Below are positions 31,014 through 40,180 of a DNA stretch of 64,000 bases, piece after piece. The position numbers and the translations under genes were made by a program. The stretch's first letter is position 1. Each line of letters begins with the position of its first letter. Below the pieces are notes generated by a model. That model saw only the letters and a program-made list of their open reading frames with translations. It was not told where the DNA came from and did no database searches. The stretch spans positions 15,896 through 79,895 of the forward strand of contig CAZLXP010000001.1 of the NCBI GenBank assembly GCA_964563535.1, written 5' to 3'. The DNA comes from WVWN01 sp964563535 (GTDB lineage Bacteria > RBG-13-66-14 > B26-G2 > WVWN01).

Positions 31014-33794
31014 TCATTTGCTCCCTAATATCCGCGCCAACCCCGCGGGGTCCCTGCTTATTACGAACTTCCAACGGCCAAACCCGCCGTGATGGTTAAT
31101 GGCACGTTCCCAGCGTCTAGCGCCCGTTTCCTTCGCGCGGTCCTGTTCGGTCTCGAAGCCTTTTACCTCTAGGACGACGTTTATCTCCTCGTCGCCGTGG
31201 CGATATTGGATTAAGAAATCAGGCTTATAATTATGGGTTACACCCTGGTACTCGTACGGGATGTAGAAGTCGAGCCCTTCGTTCTTGACGTACGAAGTGA
31301 CCTCCGGCATACGTTCGAGTTTGAAGGCAGCGGAACGTTCCCACTTCACGTTATCCAGGACGACGTGGCTTACGTGACTCTTGGCGGTTTCAGCACAGGG
31401 CCGGACGGTCCGGAACAGGACCTCCGTCGTAGAGCCGCGCGGCCGGAACCGCTCGATCCGCGGCAATAGCGGCGTCTCGCCAGCCTCCTCATCCGGCTCG
31501 ATGGCTGCGCATAGCCGGTCTATTATATCCTGCGAGTAACGCCGTAACGCGAGCTCCTCAAGCGGCACGTCGCCTTTAACACGGACCTTCTTGGCAACGT
31601 ATTCCTCCACGATGCGGAGGACTTGCGGAAATAAAAACCGGCGTGCTCCCTCGCTTAAGCTTCCGGTAATGGTCGCCGCGATCTCGAATAACGTCCGCTG
31701 GAGCCGTTGCGCCTCGTGGAATTCATCGCGGTCGTGGTCCGCCGACGTTCCCGGGCTCATTAAACCCGCAGAGCCTTCGCGCGTACCGGCGACGCCGGTT
31801 ACGATTACCTCGGTCGGTTCCCGGCTCGGCTCGACGACGAGCTCGGGCAGCGCGTCGACGTCGGCCTTAACGTATCGGCGAACGTCGTAAATGTAACCCT
31901 CGACGCGCGGGAACTCGATCGCCAAGTCCGCTCTCTCGGGCAGCGCGCGTACCAACGTCGAGGGGGGCGGCGGTTTGACGTCGCCGCGTCTCCCGGCGAC
32001 GGGGATAACCTGGAACGGGATACCGTATACGTCCACGTACTCGACCGCCTCCGGGTCGCCGACTTCGTCGTAATTAGTACGGCGGAGCCCGCGCCCCACG
32101 ACCTGCTCGCATAGAAGCTGTGAAGCGAAGGCGCGAATGCCTAGGATATGGGTAACGTTGTGGGCGTCCCAACCTTCGTTCAACATCCCCACCGATACGA
32201 CGCACCGGACCTGTTCGCCGGGCTCTCCTACCTTGCCGACCGTCGAGACTACTTTCCGGAGGCGCTCCGCACGACCCTCTCGCGTCTCGCCCTCGACTAC
32301 TTTTTCTGCCTCGTCGAGGAGCCGGGTATCGATGCGGACCGTGGGTTGGTAGCCGTCCTCGTCCGCTAGTTCAGCGAGGATCTTACCAGACTTAATGTGT
32401 TCGGCGATTGCCTCCGACAGCTTCGTATTGTCGCAAACAACGATGAGGGCGGGGGGCACCGGGAATTCGTCTTGGCGCCACTTCTCGAACAGCTCCTTCC
32501 ACGACGACGCCAGCGTCGCGAGCGCGCCCTCGACCTCGCGCAGGACCGCCTCCGGTTTGGCGCCCCGGGCCCGGGTGCGCCGTTCGGAGGCGTGCAGCCG
32601 TTCCATTATCCAGGGCCAGATGTGGAAGTAGCGCGGGATGGGGTCGCCGGAGTCGTCGGCCACGGGGATGCGGGGGATTTTTACCAGGCCGGATTCGATA
32701 GCGTCAACCAAACCGAAGTCCGATACCACCCACGGGAAAGGCCTCCCCTCGCGCCGGTCACCTTTGAGGTAGTACGGCGTCGCCGAGAAGTCTAAACAGT
32801 GGTTGATCCCGCGTTCGGCGTTTATCGCGTCAAGACCGCCCACCCACACCGTCGCCGTGCGCTCCTCCTGCTCGACCTCTTTGCGCTCCGCCGCGGTCAT
32901 CTGGAGGAGCTTCTCTTGTTTGTCCTCCGGCCGCGGCGCTGGCCGGTAGGCGTGGTGGGCTTCGTCGTTAACGACGAGGATATTCTCTTTTCGGCCGAGG
33001 CCCTTGAGGACGCGGTTCACAAACGCCCGGTCGCTCTCCCGGCCGCGCTTCACGACGCCGCGCTTGTCGGTATCGTCGTCGCGGAGGAAGAGATGCCAGT
33101 TCGTCACGAGGTAGCGGCCTTTGCCCAACACCTCCAGGTACGAACGGGGGACTAAGTCGAAATGCTCGTAGTAGTTGCTGTCGTCGGAGGGGAGGAGAAC
33201 TTGAAGCCGCTCCTTGATCGTGAGGTTGGGGCAGACGACGAGGACGGCGTCGGAGAAGCGGCGGTCCTGGCGGTTGAAGACCTTGTTCAACACGGACCAG
33301 GCGACGAGCATCGCCATTACGACGGTCTTGCCGGAGCCCGTAGCCATCTTGCAGGCGTAGCGCGTAAGCGCGCGGTATCCTTCCTCGAGCGGCACGTCCG
33401 GCGGGATGCCGAGCGTCCTGCCCCGGTCCCCGGCGACCTCTACGAGCCAGATGACCGTCTCCGCGGCCTCGCGCTGGCAGAAGAACAGGCGGCGCTCGCG
33501 TTCCGTCGGCGGCCGGTTCCAATATTCCAACAGCTCCCGCGTTACGCGCGTGACGCCCGGGTAGCCGGCGGCGCGCCACTCGCCCACGAGCGTGCGGACG
33601 TGGTTGGCGAGGTCGAGGCCGACGAACTCCTCCGCGGCCAAAGCGCCCGCCCGAGCGGCCGTTCGGGGGTTGTAGTAGTAGCCGGCGGGCCGCCGGCCCT
33701 TGACCAACTCCGGGCCGCCCTCGCCGAAGACGTAGTGTTGCCTCGGCTCCTCGAACGGGTCGTTGATAATCGGCTTATCGACGACGTTTCTCAT
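31014..33794 (-). CDS. res: Type III restriction enzyme, Res subunit (DEAD/H translocase-nuclease)
   Basis: 926 residues from ATG 33792-33794 (TTG two codons upstream possible). N-terminal segment, then helicase core: ATGSGKT (about 151-157), VVNDEAHHAYRP (motif II), LDFSATPYY (motif III), later VGRGLRRTNYDE (motif VI). C-terminal PD-(D/E)XK nuclease: PDFLIQYRH...VVLEVKGFE. Translocates along or switches on DNA using ATP and cleaves when bound with Mod at unmodified sites. Last gene of the leftward type III operon. Its first ~25 codons are partly repeated upstream of the Schlafen-like gene. Confidence 0.93.
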   Translation of the reverse strand: MRNVVDKPIINDPFEEPRQHYVFGEGGPELVKGRRPAGYYYNPRTAARAGALAAEEFVGLDLANHVRTLVGEWRAAGYPGVTRVTRELLEYWNRPPTERERRLFFCQREAAETVIWLVEVAGDRGRTLGIPPDVPLEEGYRALTRYACKMATGSGKTVVMAMLVAWSVLNKVFNRQDRRFSDAVLVVCPNLTIKERLQVLLPSDDSNYYEHFDLVPRSYLEVLGKGRYLVTNWHLFLRDDDTDKRGVVKRGRESDRAFVNRVLKGLGRKENILVVNDEAHHAYRPAPRPEDKQEKLLQMTAAERKEVEQEERTATVWVGGLDAINAERGINHCLDFSATPYYLKGDRREGRPFPWVVSDFGLVDAIESGLVKIPRIPVADDSGDPIPRYFHIWPWIMERLHASERRTRARGAKPEAVLREVEGALATLASSWKELFEKWRQDEFPVPPALIVVCDNTKLSEAIAEHIKSGKILAELADEDGYQPTVRIDTRLLDEAEKVVEGETREGRAERLRKVVSTVGKVGEPGEQVRCVVSVGMLNEGWDAHNVTHILGIRAFASQLLCEQVVGRGLRRTNYDEVGDPEAVEYVDVYGIPFQVIPVAGRRGDVKPPPPSTLVRALPERADLAIEFPRVEGYIYDVRRYVKADVDALPELVVEPSREPTEVIVTGVAGTREGSAGLMSPGTSADHDRDEFHEAQRLQRTLFEIAATITGSLSEGARRFLFPQVLRIVEEYVAKKVRVKGDVPLEELALRRYSQDIIDRLCAAIEPDEEAGETPLLPRIERFRPRGSTTEVLFRTVRPCAETAKSHVSHVVLDNVKWERSAAFKLERMPEVTSYVKNEGLDFYIPYEYQGVTHNYKPDFLIQYRHGDEEINVVLEVKGFETEQDRAKETGARRWERAINHHGGFGRWKFVISRDPAGLARILGSK

Positions 33795-33877
33795 TTGCAA
33801 CTAGTAAGGGGTTTACCGGTATTTGTTCTTGGGCCTATTAAGCCGTTCGTGAGCCCATTATGAGCCCATTGAGCCCA

Positions 33878-35221
33878 TTATGAGCCCTTTAAGGAATATT
33901 TAGTCCCGCGGCCGGTCGTACCTTCTTTCTTTAAAACGCCCTTTGCGACGAGGTCTTCCAAATCCCTTGTAGCCGTTGCTTTAGCTACACCGTACTTCGT
34001 TTGGTAGGTTTTATTGTCGATACTGCCTTCGGTTTTGACGAACGCCACGCATTTAATCTGTCGTTCTTTAAGCCCCAGAGATTTTAAGTGGTCGGCCGTG
34101 AACGGGTCTTGTGAAAAGAGGGCATTAAAACCGCCGTTGTCCTCGGAAAAAAGAGGTTCCGGGAGGCCAACCGAACGACACGCTTCAATCATCCTGGTCG
34201 TCCCGGTGCCCCACCGTTCAATAAAACCCGCGAAATGGAACGCCTGCGCGAGCAAAGGGTTGCGGGGCATAGAAGGGTGACCGGGACGCCGTAGGTCATC
34301 GATTGTAATACCGGCAGGCAAGAAGCCGGGGTTCCAAATCTCCAAGCGGTCTTCGTAAAGGCGGATTTGTATATCGCCAGCGGCGGCGTAATCTCGGTGA
34401 GCCAGGGCGTTCAAAACCGCTTCTCTTAATGCTGGGAGCGGGTATTCCCAAACTTCGTCACGGCGAAATGCTTCCGCGGATAATTCAGACGTGTTTACTG
34501 CGCTTACGTTTTTAAGGTTTGCGTGGAACCATTCGGTTACCCGTTCGATTTGCACCCAGAGGTTTCCCGTTATCGTCTCGTCGTTTTGTACGCCTCCCGC
34601 GACGAACCGGCCGATATGGACCGTCGCACCAGGGATATAAATTTGGGGGTTATCGGTAAAGAGAAGGACTCCTGCGTGGTTCAACTGCCCATCTCTAATT
34701 AGCGTAAGGTTCCCCAGAATTGTATCGGTTTCCACCACCGCCGCGGCCGGCATACGGTCCCAGGCGTACCTTCGAAACGAGTCTATGGCAACGGCACTTA
34801 TACGGTCCGGGTTAATCCCAGACGGTAAGCTATCCCACGTCGGGCCGTAAAGAGAAAGTAATTTCGCGGCGATTTCTTCGGTCGTCATCAACCGCGTCGT
34901 GTTACCTACCCTTTTATAATACCTCCCCTGGTAGGAGATTAAAACTGAAGACGCCGCGACCTCGATTTTGAATACTACCGAGTCCCCATAAAATAGGCGT
35001 TCTACACTCGGATTTAAACCCAAAGCGCTTATCTGGTCCATCATAGCCGAGAAATCGCGGTCCGATAAGGTAATACCCTTAATAACACCTCGGACGTCAA
35101 CCCCTAAATACAAAGCGCCGCCGCGGGTGTTCGCGAAAGCCGCGATCGTTTCTAATCCCGCATCGTTCCACGATTCCTTGAATTCGGTAGTCTCGTCTTC
35201 GGTTAACCCGATATTAACCAT
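33878..35221 (-). CDS. Schlafen/AlbA_2-domain ATP-binding protein with winged helix (cargo in R-M operon)
   Basis: 447 residues, ATG 35219-35221. N-terminal AlbA_2/Schlafen domain (ETTEFKESWNDAG, FANTRGGALYLGVD), a central HATPase-like region with REAVLNALAHRDY, and a C-terminal winged helix (YQTKYGVAKATATRDLEDLV). This architecture is annotated as RecG-like C-terminal or transcriptional regulator; members occur beside R-M and toxin genes and may be nucleic-acid enzymes or sensors. Lies between a duplicated res start (35251-35325) and the true res gene, so it is inserted cargo. Confidence 0.8.
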   Translation of the reverse strand: MVNIGLTEDETTEFKESWNDAGLETIAAFANTRGGALYLGVDVRGVIKGITLSDRDFSAMMDQISALGLNPSVERLFYGDSVVFKIEVAASSVLISYQGRYYKRVGNTTRLMTTEEIAAKLLSLYGPTWDSLPSGINPDRISAVAIDSFRRYAWDRMPAAAVVETDTILGNLTLIRDGQLNHAGVLLFTDNPQIYIPGATVHIGRFVAGGVQNDETITGNLWVQIERVTEWFHANLKNVSAVNTSELSAEAFRRDEVWEYPLPALREAVLNALAHRDYAAAGDIQIRLYEDRLEIWNPGFLPAGITIDDLRRPGHPSMPRNPLLAQAFHFAGFIERWGTGTTRMIEACRSVGLPEPLFSEDNGGFNALFSQDPFTADHLKSLGLKERQIKCVAFVKTEGSIDNKTYQTKYGVAKATATRDLEDLVAKGVLKKEGTTGRGTKYSLKGS

Positions 35222-35250
35222 TGATTCCCTTACCAATCCGTACCCTCTCG

Positions 35251-35325
35251 CGTACCGAAGCAGAAGTGCCACGCCGGCTCCTCGAAGGGCGAGTTAATGA
35301 TGGGTTTATCGACGCCGTTGCGCAT
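35251..35325 (-). pseudogene. Duplicated 5' end of the res gene
   Basis: Reads MRNGVDKPIINSPFEEPAWH FCFGT, against MRNVVDKPIINDPFEEPRQH YVFG of the intact res gene at 33794. The copy stops after 25 codons where the inserted Schlafen-like gene begins. Diverged, so from a homologous operon rather than a recent local duplication. Confidence 0.85.
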
Positions 35326-35341
35326 CGCGATATCCGCGTTA

Positions 35342-36241
35342 TTAGTCTCTAAGCCACGTTTCAAATACGGCGGAAAGAGTTTCGACGTGCTCATCAACCA
35401 TCTGTTTCGCTTCGTCTTTCTCGCCGGATTTTAATCGGTCCAATATTTCGTAAAACCATATCTTAGAACGCGCTATTTGAGCAGCGAAATACCAAGCCCC
35501 TTGGTTAAAAGATTCGGGCAAAACCCCGTATTCCAAGGATTTGGTGACGATATTTCTTCTTGCTTCCGCATCTTTTTTAGGTTTAGGCACGCTCGATATT
35601 TCGCTTATACGTCCGATCCAAATATCCACCGGTTGAAGGAGTTCTCTATTAAGGACGTTTTCGCACTGACCGACTTCTTCGAATAGCCCGTAATAACTGG
35701 CAACATCTCTTAAAAAAAACGAAGCGATTTTCTCGCCGACGCCGTTCACACCAATAATCCGCTGAAACGCGTCTTTTATTCTACGTTGTTCTATCTGCGT
35801 TTTCGCATAACCTATTATTGTCTCTTTGCCCTCTGGGCCGAAGCGTTCGATTACCGAATCTTGGATCGTTTTATATTCACCTTTCTTAGTTACGTACTTC
35901 GTATTCTTTGGGGCGAGCGGATTGGCTTTAACATTCGCCCGCGGTTCTTCAGTTCCTGGTTCCTGGAAACGCGCCAACTTTTTAATATATTCCCGCCAGA
36001 TCGCATCCGTCGTTAAATCCGGCGCCCTTAATACCGTTTCCGCCGCAGCGTAAGCGTAGTCACGAGCCGCCCCTTGTCGTTCGTACGCGTAACCCCATAA
36101 GAAAATGGCTAGAGCCTTCCTCTTATCTTGGAGCGGTTCATCTTTGTTAGTAACGTAACGTCCCCACGTAGGAAACAGGTACCTCGCCCGGTATAACCGC
36201 CCTACATCTGCGAAAAACTCGAATAAATCCCTTTCGCTCAT
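35342..36241 (-). CDS. HhH-type DNA glycosylase-like (OGG-like) protein in type III operon
   Basis: 299 residues. ATG at 36239-36241 with GGAGGTGAT; it overlaps the TGA of the full-length mod frame (ATGA). Helical; RIIGVNGVGEKIASFFLRDV (161-180) is a helix-hairpin-helix with Lys 171 at the catalytic-lysine place of OGG-type N-glycosylase/lyases. A nearby acidic residue (D179) may be the partner. OGG homologues are also associated with type IV CBASS, which lies 5 kb away, but here the gene is coupled to mod. A base-excision role on modified phage DNA is possible. Assigned by motif only. Confidence 0.55.
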   Translation of the reverse strand: MSERDLFEFFADVGRLYRARYLFPTWGRYVTNKDEPLQDKRKALAIFLWGYAYERQGAARDYAYAAAETVLRAPDLTTDAIWREYIKKLARFQEPGTEEPRANVKANPLAPKNTKYVTKKGEYKTIQDSVIERFGPEGKETIIGYAKTQIEQRRIKDAFQRIIGVNGVGEKIASFFLRDVASYYGLFEEVGQCENVLNRELLQPVDIWIGRISEISSVPKPKKDAEARRNIVTKSLEYGVLPESFNQGAWYFAAQIARSKIWFYEILDRLKSGEKDEAKQMVDEHVETLSAVFETWLRD

Positions 36242-36339
36242 ATCACCTCCGCTAACTCCACAACCTTAATAACCTCGTTACCGCGGAAGTCGATGACCTT
36301 CACGGCGACGCGGCTGTGCTCGCCCGGGTGGAAGGGCGC
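36238..36339 (-). pseudogene. Conserved tail of Mod beyond the amber codon
   Basis: 34 codons in frame after TAG, ending ELAEVI and TGA that overlaps the OGG-like ATG by four bases. Conservation of the reading frame and of the overlap shows the loss is recent. Confidence 0.75.
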
Positions 36340-38952
36340 CTACTTCGTGCCGCGCATCCGGGCGAAGGCCTCCTCGTCGATGACGCCGCGCAGCGCCCGG
36401 CTGAGCTTGGCCCACGGGTTCTCGCCGCCCGGGAAGAACGCCTGGCAGACGCAGAAGGTCCGGCCGTCGTAGTCGTGGTCCAGGAACCAGGCGGCGACGT
36501 CCCGGCCGCGCGAGGACTTGACCTCGCCGGTCGTCGGGTCGTAGGTATCGACGCCGCGGAGCTCGGCGACCCAGGTCTTGCCGTGGCTGGCGTGCACGGC
36601 CACGTCGGGCTGGCCGAAGACGGTGAAGAGCTGGCTGCCGCGCGTCGTCTTCAACAGGTCGCCGACGAGGACGTCCGGGCAGACGTTCGCGAGCTCGAGG
36701 CGGAGGCCCGGTCGCGGCCGGCTCTCGACGAAGGTCGTCACCTCGGCCTCGAAGCCGAAGCCCGCGAAGACGAGCAGGCCGTAGCCGCCGGCCGCCGCCT
36801 CGCGAATCGCCTCCTCCACCTGCTTGAACGTCACCGGGCCGTAGCGCGGGCCGAAGGAGAACGCGACGAGCTGTTTGTCGCCGTTCACCGCCACCTCGGC
36901 CCCGGCGTGCAGGAAGCCCCCCGACTTCACCGCCCTTATCCCCGGAACGTCGAGCTTCTTGCCGCCGGGGAAGGTGACGCCGTCGCGGCGCAGCAGCTCG
37001 ACGAGGGTGGCGACGTGGTCGCCGGCGGGGTCGGCGACGCGGCCTTCACCGCGGCCGCGCCGGCTCAGGTCGTCGTCGCGCTCACCCGGCGCCAGCGCCC
37101 CCTCGGGCACTTCCGCGCCGGCGGGAACGGGGATGCCCTCGACGGTGAAGGGGCCGGCGACGCGGACGACGTTCCTCTCAACGTCGGGTTGGTCGTAGAG
37201 GGTCTCCTGCGGCGCGGCTCGAGCGATCTCGTCGTCGATGGCCTGCTGGCGTTTGCGCCGGCCGGCCCACCACTTCTTATGGAGTTCTTTGGCCTCCGCG
37301 GGCCAATCCGCCGCGGCCTCGCGTGGGACCTCCCACTCCTCCCACTTTTGCCCGAGGGCTTTATTCAACTCGAGGCGGAGGGGCTCGAGATCGAGCTGGT
37401 GCTCCTCGTAGAGCTCGTCTATCCGGGGGTTCTGCGCGATGGACTTGAGCGTGACGTGGGGTACGGCCTTATAGACGAAGCCGCCGCGCGGGCCCTGGTC
37501 CGCGTTCGCGAGCTTGTAGTAGTCGTAGCGGGCGGTGAGGAGGCGCTGGCGCGCGAGGTTGAGGGCGACGTGGGAGGTGTCGCAGGTTATCCAGCGGCGG
37601 CCCCACTTCTCGGCGCACCAGGCCGTGGTGCCGGAGCCGCACGTCGGGTCGAGGACCAAGTCGCCGGGGTCCGTGGTCATCAGGATGCAGCGTTCGATAA
37701 CTTTAGGAGCTGTCTCTACGACGTACAATTTCTGGGCTACGTAGGTACTTACGACTGTATCGGCCCAGTAATTTGTAAAACTTACTAGCGGGAAATCGCT
37801 CAAATAACTTTTATAAGCAAGCGTATTACCGGCGACGTAGAGCCTATTAGCAAGGCCTAACCGGTCTAGGCCTTCTTTTGTAGTTTTCCAATGGGCTTTC
37901 GTAGGGCAATTGAATTCCATTTTTAAAAAACGATAGGGCTTAGAGCCTTCCGTTGTCGCGCCAGATGAAAAAAGGCTATCCGCGTTAAAACGTTTCAACT
38001 CGGTCTCTTTATCATCAGACTTATCTTCTTTCGTTAATCTCCTAGCGATCCCCGGCGCTTCTTCTACCCAAGTATAAGCGCTCTCAACGGTCCTAACAGC
38101 TTTAACCGAAAACAATTCGCGATATTTGAGAGAACTCATATCCCTAGAATACCAAAGAAGGAAATCAAAAACCGTATCGAGGGTCCGAGACCCTTTCCCG
38201 GTAGTTGTTATAAACGATATAATGCAAACGAAGTTGGCTCTTCCGAAAACCTCGTCCATTAGCTCCTTAACGTAATGGATATTTTCGTCGCTAATCTGCA
38301 CGAAGATGGAGCCGGATTCGGCGAGGAGGTCGCGGGCGAGGAGGAGGCGGTCGCGGAGGTAAGTGAGGTAGGAGTGGATGCCGAGGGTCCAGGTGTCGCG
38401 GTAGGCCTTGATCTGCTCGGGCTCGCGCGTGAGCGAGGCGTCGTCGCCGTCGCGGACGTCGCGCGAGGCCAGCGACGGCTGGAAGTTGGAGTTGTAGCCG
38501 ACGCCGTAGGGCGGGTCGACGTAGATCATCTGGACCTTGCCGGCTATCAGCTCGCGCTCCAACAGCGAGTTCATCACCACCAGCGAGTCGCCCAGGACGA
38601 GGCGGTTGGCCCAGTCGACGTCGTGCTGGTAGAACTTTACGGCGTCGCCCAGCGCCAGCTCCTCCGCGGCGAAGAGGTCGCGCTGGACGTCCTCGCGCGC
38701 CGCCGCCCGGAGTATCGCCTTCGAGCTGACGCGCTCGTGGATGTGCAGCGGGACCGTGTCCACCGCGAACGAGAGGTGCTCGGCCTTCCCGGCCCACACG
38801 AGCTGGGGGTCGAGGTGCGGGTCGTACGCGTACGTCTTGCGCTCCGGCGCGTACGCGTCGTAGCCGGCCAGGCCGGCCTCCGGGTTGTTGGGCCGCTTCT
38901 CGTCGTGGCGGTAGTCGTCTATTTCGACGTCTTTCTTCTTGCGGCGGGGCAT
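36340..38952 (-). CDS. mod: Type III DNA methyltransferase, Mod subunit, ended early by an amber codon
   Basis: 870 residues; ATG at 38950-38952 with AAAGAGGTCCCCCT. Beta-class N6-adenine methyltransferase: catalytic DPPY in MIYVDPPYGVGYN (about 140), SAM motif DPTCGSGTTAWCAEKWGRRW (about 427). The target-recognition DNA between (about 37,700-38,270) is AT-rich compared with both flanks. Stop TAG at 36340-36342 interrupts a conserved tail: the same frame continues APFHPGEHSRVAVKVIDFRG NEVIKVVEL to TGA at 36238, overlapping the next gene's start. So the ancestral protein was 904 residues. The truncation may be tolerated, suppressed or an error. Needed for Res recognition and host protection. 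Confidence 0.9.
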   Translation of the reverse strand: MPRRKKKDVEIDDYRHDEKRPNNPEAGLAGYDAYAPERKTYAYDPHLDPQLVWAGKAEHLSFAVDTVPLHIHERVSSKAILRAAAREDVQRDLFAAEELALGDAVKFYQHDVDWANRLVLGDSLVVMNSLLERELIAGKVQMIYVDPPYGVGYNSNFQPSLASRDVRDGDDASLTREPEQIKAYRDTWTLGIHSYLTYLRDRLLLARDLLAESGSIFVQISDENIHYVKELMDEVFGRANFVCIISFITTTGKGSRTLDTVFDFLLWYSRDMSSLKYRELFSVKAVRTVESAYTWVEEAPGIARRLTKEDKSDDKETELKRFNADSLFSSGATTEGSKPYRFLKMEFNCPTKAHWKTTKEGLDRLGLANRLYVAGNTLAYKSYLSDFPLVSFTNYWADTVVSTYVAQKLYVVETAPKVIERCILMTTDPGDLVLDPTCGSGTTAWCAEKWGRRWITCDTSHVALNLARQRLLTARYDYYKLANADQGPRGGFVYKAVPHVTLKSIAQNPRIDELYEEHQLDLEPLRLELNKALGQKWEEWEVPREAAADWPAEAKELHKKWWAGRRKRQQAIDDEIARAAPQETLYDQPDVERNVVRVAGPFTVEGIPVPAGAEVPEGALAPGERDDDLSRRGRGEGRVADPAGDHVATLVELLRRDGVTFPGGKKLDVPGIRAVKSGGFLHAGAEVAVNGDKQLVAFSFGPRYGPVTFKQVEEAIREAAAGGYGLLVFAGFGFEAEVTTFVESRPRPGLRLELANVCPDVLVGDLLKTTRGSQLFTVFGQPDVAVHASHGKTWVAELRGVDTYDPTTGEVKSSRGRDVAAWFLDHDYDGRTFCVCQAFFPGGENPWAKLSRALRGVIDEEAFARMRGTK

Positions 38953-38992
38953 AGGGGGACCTCTTTTATTCGGACCGCTACTAGAAAGGGTT

Positions 38993-39823
38993 TTACGTTC
39001 CGGTAGACGAAGTAGATTCCGCTAAATACGCCCTAGTAGTCAGTAAAAAATCTACTATGGAATTAGTGATCATAAGTATAACGCAAACGGGTATTAATCC
39101 TAATTGGTAAAATATGAAAATAAATAAGGCGTGTATTCCATTATTCCATATCCACACGGTGTAATGGATTGCTTTAGAACGTATATCGACTATAAATAAC
39201 CATATGGAATTGAATATTAGAAGGGTTATTACTAACCTTAAAAAAACCGCGAAATCGCCGAAAGCCGAGCCGCAGATATTGAAAAAAATAAAACCGTGCA
39301 ACATAAGGAACAAAACATCAACCCAAATCGAAAGTTCTTTTAAGCCCTGTTTCGAGAAAATCCTCGGAGTACTTTTAGGCTTAGTGTTACCTAACGAGTC
39401 AACTAAAGGTTTTATATTGCAAACCGGAGCGAATGCGAACCTAACGAGAAATAAAGTACACACTATTAACGGCCACAAATTAAAAACTACGTTAGATAAA
39501 TAACCCAAGACTGCTGTTAAGGTAACCGAAAGCGCCTCTTTGGGGGAGTACAACCTTAATTCTAAAATTTCGTAAAAACCCCCTTCTTTATTAGCATCTT
39601 CGATTACTGTTTTAAAACCATAAACTAGGAATATCGAATATAGTATTTCCAGTACTCGAATACACGAATTATAATTCGGCGGGGATGTCCGTTCTTTTAA
39701 CCCCATAATCGCTATTAATATTGCCCGTATCCCGTGTCCTGGTCCCGTAGCCGGTGGATTATTGTTACTAGCTTTCCTTCGAGATCGAGCGCCGGTTTTT
39801 TTATCTTCCCCTTTTTTCTTCAT
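38993..39823 (-). CDS. Polytopic membrane protein upstream of mod (cargo)
   Basis: 276 residues. Very basic, disordered start (KKKGEDKKTGARSRRK), then about six hydrophobic segments (for example VLEILYSIFLVYGF, LWPLIVCTLFLVRFAFA, ALFIFIFYQLGLIPVCVILM). AT-rich compared with mod. Family not recognised. Lies 41 bases before mod in the same direction, next to the promoter repeat at 40100. Function unknown; a membrane effector role is only a guess. Confidence 0.6.
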   Translation of the reverse strand: MKKKGEDKKTGARSRRKASNNNPPATGPGHGIRAILIAIMGLKERTSPPNYNSCIRVLEILYSIFLVYGFKTVIEDANKEGGFYEILELRLYSPKEALSVTLTAVLGYLSNVVFNLWPLIVCTLFLVRFAFAPVCNIKPLVDSLGNTKPKSTPRIFSKQGLKELSIWVDVLFLMLHGFIFFNICGSAFGDFAVFLRLVITLLIFNSIWLFIVDIRSKAIHYTVWIWNNGIHALFIFIFYQLGLIPVCVILMITNSIVDFLLTTRAYLAESTSSTGT

Positions 39824-39994
39824 ATTTATTACCTTCCCGAAAAACCCATTAACTCGAGGTGATAAAAGCTAGATCTGTAGGGATAATATAAATGACCCAT
39901 TCTAAACGCGAACTCCTCTCCGTTTAATACTCCGGTTCAACGCTGAACAGCGGGAGGAGGTCGCCGATGAGCTTGTGCTCCAAGTAGAACCCCG

Positions 39995-40130
39995 TAAATA
40001 AACCGACCGCCCCCGGCCTGCGCCGGCGGGCGGCATAGCGGAGTTGCCTCCGGTCTTTTTCGCGTTCTCGCTCTCGAGCCTCCCTGATTCCATATCCTCA
40101 TTTTAATCGCCGCGGCGGCCTAAGTCAAGG
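39995..40130 (-). repeat. Direct repeat copy 1 (promoter plus GC hairpin)
   Basis: About 135 bp, ~80% like 46722-46857, same orientation. Contains the promoter at 40100-40128, a GAGGCTCGAGA segment, GGAGGCAACTCC and a GCCGCCC...GGGCGGT hairpin. The two copies bracket the 6.4 kb Avs-like gene. Confidence 0.8.
40100..40128 (-). promoter_or_regulatory. Promoter, leftward
   Basis: TTGACT, 17 bp, TAAAAT on the minus strand. Would drive the membrane-protein/type III operon. Following it, a leftward frame reads FTGFYLEHKLIGDLLPLFSV EPEY and TAA (to about 39920), an unidentified gene-end fragment. Confidence 0.7.
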
Positions 40131-40180
40131 TATTACGGCAGGAGGTCGGGAATACTATGTTTACGATAATTGGCAAAGTA

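Noticed and set aside
5880..36342. TAG reassigned to an amino acid, suggested by in-frame TAG in the NHL gene, R5, Mod and the decayed methyltransferase.
   Set aside because: The replaced residues differ (Trp, Gln, probably Ser or Tyr), and TAG ends apparently normal genes (50979, 55742). Scattered nonsense mutations or errors fit better.
36316..39006. Long rightward frames across mod.
   Set aside because: Valine/leucine/arginine-rich shadows typical of the complement of GC-rich genes; the mod motifs are on the other strand.
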